A DNA stretch of 64,000 bases from Agathobaculum sp. NTUH-O15-33. Its GTDB lineage: Bacteria > Bacillota > Clostridia > Oscillospirales > Butyricicoccaceae. Positions 60,988 to 64,000 of this stretch are shown here, piece after piece. The DNA lies in contig NZ_CP136187.1 of assembly GCF_033193315.1 (NCBI RefSeq), positions 1,178,001 to 1,242,000 on the forward strand, given 5' to 3'. Made by a program: the position numbers and the translations under genes. Within the stretch, counting starts at the first letter, position 1. The number at the start of each line of letters is the position of its first letter. A model generated the notes under the pieces. The model saw only the letters and a program-made list of their open reading frames with translations, searched no databases and was not told the origin of the DNA.

Positions 60988-61779
60988 TTGCTTACGATCA
61001 GTCAATATGTGAAGGCCGAAAGCCTCGACGAGGCTTACGAGCTTTGCCAAAAGAAAAACAACGTGGTGCTGGGCGGTATGCTCTGGCTGAAAATGCAGCG
61101 GCGGAAGGTCGGCACGGCGATCGACCTTGGCGCGCTGGGGCTGGACACGGTGGAGGAAACCGCGGACGAATACCGCATCGGCGCGATGGTGCCGCTGCGC
61201 GCGCTGGAAACCCACGCGGGCCTGCACGCGCTGACGCAGGGCGCGATGGCCGGGGCGGTGGAGCATATCGTCGGCGTGCAGTTTCGTAACTGCGCGACGG
61301 TAGGCGGCAGCTTATACGGCCGCTTTGGCTTTTCCGATGTGCTCACGCTGTTTTTGGCGCTGGACGCAAAGGTGGAGCTGCACCGCGCGGGGATCATGCC
61401 CCTTGCGGCATTTGTGGACATGCCGCGCACCACGCGCGATATCTTGGTGCGCGTCATCGTGCCGAAAACGGAAAAGCGCGTCGTTTACCTGTCGCAGCGC
61501 AATGTTTCCACCGATTTTCCCGTGCTGACCGTGGCGCTCGCCGAGCAGGGCGGGGCGTACACCTGCGCGGTCGGCGCGCGGCCCATGCCCGCCGTGGCGT
61601 TTCACGATGATAAGGGCTTTTTCGGGTCCGGCGTGACCGAAGAGACCGCCCGCGCCTTTGCCGAGGACATCGCCGCGCGCTGCCCGGTGGGCGGCAACCG
61701 GCGCGCGGGGGCGGCATACCGCCGCGAAATCTGCCGGGTGCTGGTGCGCCGCGCCGCGATACAGCTGGGGGAGGGCTGA
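60988..61779 (+). CDS. Xanthine dehydrogenase-type FAD-binding subunit
   Basis: 263 aa from the TTG at 60988, which follows CGGAGG by 8 bases. FAD-binding domain of the CO dehydrogenase/xanthine dehydrogenase family: 'AESLDEAYELCQKKNNVVLGGMLWLKMQRRKVGTAIDLGALGLDTV' and 'HIVGVQFRNCATVGGSLYGRFGFSDVLTLFLALDAKVELHRAG', where the VGG/RN segment contacts FAD. It passes electrons from the FeS clusters to NAD+. First gene of a three-subunit operon; the next start is 3 bp away. Confidence 0.92.
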   Translation: MLTISQYVKAESLDEAYELCQKKNNVVLGGMLWLKMQRRKVGTAIDLGALGLDTVEETADEYRIGAMVPLRALETHAGLHALTQGAMAGAVEHIVGVQFRNCATVGGSLYGRFGFSDVLTLFLALDAKVELHRAGIMPLAAFVDMPRTTRDILVRVIVPKTEKRVVYLSQRNVSTDFPVLTVALAEQGGAYTCAVGARPMPAVAFHDDKGFFGSGVTEETARAFAEDIAARCPVGGNRRAGAAYRREICRVLVRRAAIQLGEG

Positions 61780-61782
61780 CGA

Positions 61783-62241
61783 ATGGAGATCAAACTGACA
61801 CTGAACGGCAAGGCGCTGACCGCGTCCGTTGCCGCGGACACGCTGCTGCTTGATTTTGTGCGCGACCACGGATGTTACAGCGTCAAGCGCGGGTGCGAGA
61901 CCGCGAACTGCGGCCTGTGCACCGTGCTGCTGGACGGCACGCCCGTTTTATCCTGCTCCGTCCTCGCCGCGCGGGCGGACGGGCGCAGCGTGCAGACGCT
62001 TGAGGGCCTACAGGACGAAGCTAAGGATTTCATCGGCTTTATCGCCGATCAGGGCGCGGAGCAGTGCGGCTTTTGCAACCCCGGCTTTGTGATGAACACC
62101 ATCGCGCTGCTCCGCGAAAACCCCGACCCGACGGACGGGGAGATTCGCGCGTATCTCGCGGGCAACCTGTGCCGCTGCTCGGGGTACGAGGGACAGCTGC
62201 GCGGCATCCGCGCTTATTTAGATTTCAGGAAGGAGGGCTGA
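61783..62241 (+). CDS. Xanthine dehydrogenase-type [2Fe-2S] subunit
   Basis: 152 aa with two [2Fe-2S] clusters. The plant-type ferredoxin cluster has Cys38, Cys43, Cys46 and Cys58 ('VKRGCETANCGLCTVLLDG...LSC'); the C-terminal cluster has Cys95, Cys98, Cys130 and Cys132 ('QCGFCNPGFVMN' and 'NLCRCSGYEG'). It carries electrons between the molybdenum site and FAD. The order FAD, FeS, Mo subunit is usual for clostridial enzymes. Confidence 0.95.
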   Translation: MEIKLTLNGKALTASVAADTLLLDFVRDHGCYSVKRGCETANCGLCTVLLDGTPVLSCSVLAARADGRSVQTLEGLQDEAKDFIGFIADQGAEQCGFCNPGFVMNTIALLRENPDPTDGEIRAYLAGNLCRCSGYEGQLRGIRAYLDFRKEG

Positions 62242-62246
62242 CGGCA

Positions 62247-64000
62247 ATGGAACAAAGCTACAAAACAGTCGGCAAGCCCATCCGCAAAAAGGACGCCATG
62301 CGCCTGCTGCTCGGCAAGCCCGCCTATGTGGACGATGTCACGCCGCGGGACGCGCTGGTGGTCAAGGTGCTGCGCTCGCCGCACGCGCACGCGCTGATTG
62401 AAGAGATCGACACGGACATCGCCATGAAGGTGCCGGGCGTCGTGTGCGCCTACACCTACCGGGACGTGCCGCAAAAGCGCTTTACCATGGCCGGGCAGAC
62501 CTACCCCGAGCCGTCGCCCTATGACCGGCTGATTCTCGACCGGCGCGTGCGCTTTGTGGGCGACGCGGTCGCGGTGGTCGCGGGCGAAAGCGAAAAGGCG
62601 GTCGATCAGGCGCTGAAGCTGATCCGGGTCAAGTATCAGGTTTTGGAGCCGGTGCTCGATATCCACACGGCCAAGGACAACGCCGTTTTGGTGCACCCGG
62701 AGGAAAACTGGCGCTCGCTCTGCCCGGTCGGCGCGGACAACCGGCGCAACCTGTGCGCGAGCGACGCCTGCGAGGACGGCGATGTGGACGCGGTGCTCGC
62801 CGCCTGCGACGAGGTGATCGAGCACACCTATCATACCAAGGCGTGCCAGCAGGCCATGATGGAGACCTTCCGCACCTACACGGAGATCGACGCGTACGGC
62901 CGCCTGCATATCGTTTCCTCCACGCAGATTGTGTTCCACGTGCGCCGCATTCTGGCGAACGCGCTGGACATTCCAAAGTCCAAAATCCATGTGGAAAAGC
63001 CGCGCATTGGCGGCGGCTTCGGCGCGAAGCAAACGGTCGTGGCCGAGGTGTACCCCGCGCTCGTCACGTGGAAAACCGGGCGGCCCGCCAAAATGCTCTA
63101 TACGCGCGAGGAGTGCCAGATCGCCGGTTCGCCCCGGCACGAGATGGAGGTCTCCGTCCGTCTGGGCGCGATGAAGGACGGCACCATACGCGCGCTCGAT
63201 GTGTACACGCTGTCCAACACCGGCGCGTTCGGCGAGCACGGGCCGACCACGGTCGGCCTGTCCGGCCATAAGTCGATCCCGCTGTACACCGGCAATCTGG
63301 AAGCGTTCCGCTTCGCGTACGATGTGGTCTACACCAACGTGCAGGCCGCGGGCGCGTACCGGGGCTACGGCGCGACGCAGGGCACCTTCGCGGTCGAATG
63401 CGCGGTGAGCGAGCTTGCCGGTCGGCTGGGAATTGACCCGGTCGCCATCCGCGAGAAAAACATGGTGCGCGAGGGCCAGCGCATGCCCGCCTACTACGGC
63501 GAGCCCGCGAACGCCTGCGCGCTCGACCGCTGCATGGCGCGCGCCAAAACGCTGTTTGACTGGGAAAAGAAGTTCCCCGTGCGCGACATGGGGAACGGCA
63601 AGGTGCGCGCGGCGGGCGTGGCCATGGCCATGCAGGGCTCCGGTATCTCCGGGGTGGACGTGGGCTCGGCCACGGTCAAGCTCAGCGACGACGGCTTTTA
63701 CAACCTGACGATCGGCGCGGCCGACATGGGCACGGGCTGCGACACGATCTTGGCGCAGATGGCGGCCGAGTGTCTGGAATGCCCGGTGGACGATATCGCC
63801 GTGTTCGGCGCGGATTCGGACGCTTCGCCCTACGATTCCGGTTCCTACGCCTCCTCCACCACCTATGTGACCGGCAAGGCGGTCGAGCAGGCGTGCGCCG
63901 AGCTGCGGGAGCGTATTTGCCGCATCGCCTCCGGCATGCTGAACTGCGCGCCGGACGAGGTGACGTTCGACGGCCGCGCCGTGCACCGGCTGGACGGAAC
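62247..64000 (+). CDS. Xanthine dehydrogenase-type molybdenum subunit (3' end cut by window)
   Basis: 584 codons visible from the ATG at 62247, of about 760 expected. The domain order is as in XdhA/XDH: 'GKPIRKKDAMRLLLGKPAYVDDV', 'VRFVGDAVAVVAGES', the molybdopterin loop 'PRIGGGFGAKQ', 'GAYRGYGATQGTFAVE' and 'GAADMGTGCDTILAQMAAECL'. The catalytic glutamate near the C-terminus lies beyond the window. The substrate could be xanthine, hypoxanthine or another N-heterocycle such as nicotinate. The neighbouring xpt and purine permease favour purines. Some clostridial members also need selenium; nothing visible here tests that. Confidence 0.93.
   Translation, partial: MEQSYKTVGKPIRKKDAMRLLLGKPAYVDDVTPRDALVVKVLRSPHAHALIEEIDTDIAMKVPGVVCAYTYRDVPQKRFTMAGQTYPEPSPYDRLILDRRVRFVGDAVAVVAGESEKAVDQALKLIRVKYQVLEPVLDIHTAKDNAVLVHPEENWRSLCPVGADNRRNLCASDACEDGDVDAVLAACDEVIEHTYHTKACQQAMMETFRTYTEIDAYGRLHIVSSTQIVFHVRRILANALDIPKSKIHVEKPRIGGGFGAKQTVVAEVYPALVTWKTGRPAKMLYTREECQIAGSPRHEMEVSVRLGAMKDGTIRALDVYTLSNTGAFGEHGPTTVGLSGHKSIPLYTGNLEAFRFAYDVVYTNVQAAGAYRGYGATQGTFAVECAVSELAGRLGIDPVAIREKNMVREGQRMPAYYGEPANACALDRCMARAKTLFDWEKKFPVRDMGNGKVRAAGVAMAMQGSGISGVDVGSATVKLSDDGFYNLTIGAADMGTGCDTILAQMAAECLECPVDDIAVFGADSDASPYDSGSYASSTTYVTGKAVEQACAELRERICRIASGMLNCAPDEVTFDGRAVHRLDG

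Overview
The window is high-GC DNA that reads as a butyrate-forming, spore-forming member of the Clostridia. I infer Oscillospirales, close to Butyricicoccus/Agathobaculum. The grounds are a butyryl-CoA:acetate CoA-transferase, a GerMN-domain protein, a LysM/GH18 cortex-hydrolase-like protein, a tryptophan T-box, sigma-A-like promoters (TTGACA-17-TATAAT) and strong AGGAGG ribosome sites. No rRNA, tRNA, CRISPR array, phage or classical transposase gene was seen.

Layout. 0-2.5 kb: polar amino-acid ABC importer (minus strand, cut by the window edge). 2.5-13.5 kb: but CoA-transferase, a small XRE regulator between twin palindromes, an ECF transporter S component, an M23/G5 cell-wall peptidase, a phospholipase C-like protein, ychF, a LysM-GH18 protein, a CAP-domain protein and an ECF sigma/anti-sigma pair. 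13.5-17.1 kb: cysK, a frameshifted GH3 lipoprotein and gluQ. 17.3-20.8 kb: a LacI-type regulator, then a sugar isomerase and an inositol-dehydrogenase-like gene behind a 300-nt leader with four look-alike RNA hairpins. 21-28.4 kb: tandem-GntR regulator, chemoreceptor, hybrid histidine kinase, BlaR1/BlaI pair. 29-36.8 kb: a second sugar/polyol cluster (Gfo/Idh oxidoreductase, inosose-dehydratase-like isomerase, sodium symporter, sugar-binding lipoprotein, AraC regulator) and tpx. 36.9-45.3 kb: SPFH protein with a ribbon-helix-helix partner, then T-box-trpEGDCFBA and a frameshifted cupin. 45.8-52.2 kb: AIM24-like protein, GerMN lipoprotein-like protein, a five-gene minus-strand operon (DUF1836, ybaK-like, nitrilase, thiE, TfoX-C-like), a polysaccharide deacetylase and a hemolysin-III protein. 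52.5-64 kb: a purine/molybdenum region with xpt, a ModE-like regulator, a FecCD-type ABC importer, a xanthine/uracil permease and a three-subunit molybdenum hydroxylase (xanthine dehydrogenase type) cut by the right edge.

How it fits together. Purine salvage and uptake (xpt, permease), a possible molybdate importer with its ModE-like regulator, and the molybdoenzyme form a plausible xanthine-use module. Two polyol/sugar clusters appear separately controlled: one by an RNA leader that resembles ANTAR antitermination targets, the other by a promoter/leader block present in two near-identical copies and perhaps bound by the nearby AraC protein.

The intergenic DNA is unusually rich in repeats: ~100-bp inverted repeats sitting inside terminator loops, mosaic GC-rich elements with terminal inverted repeats, and a 1.6-kb inverted-repeat structure enclosing a small XRE gene. 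Two genes (GH3 and cupin) are broken by one extra base in A runs. These may be real mutations or assembly errors.
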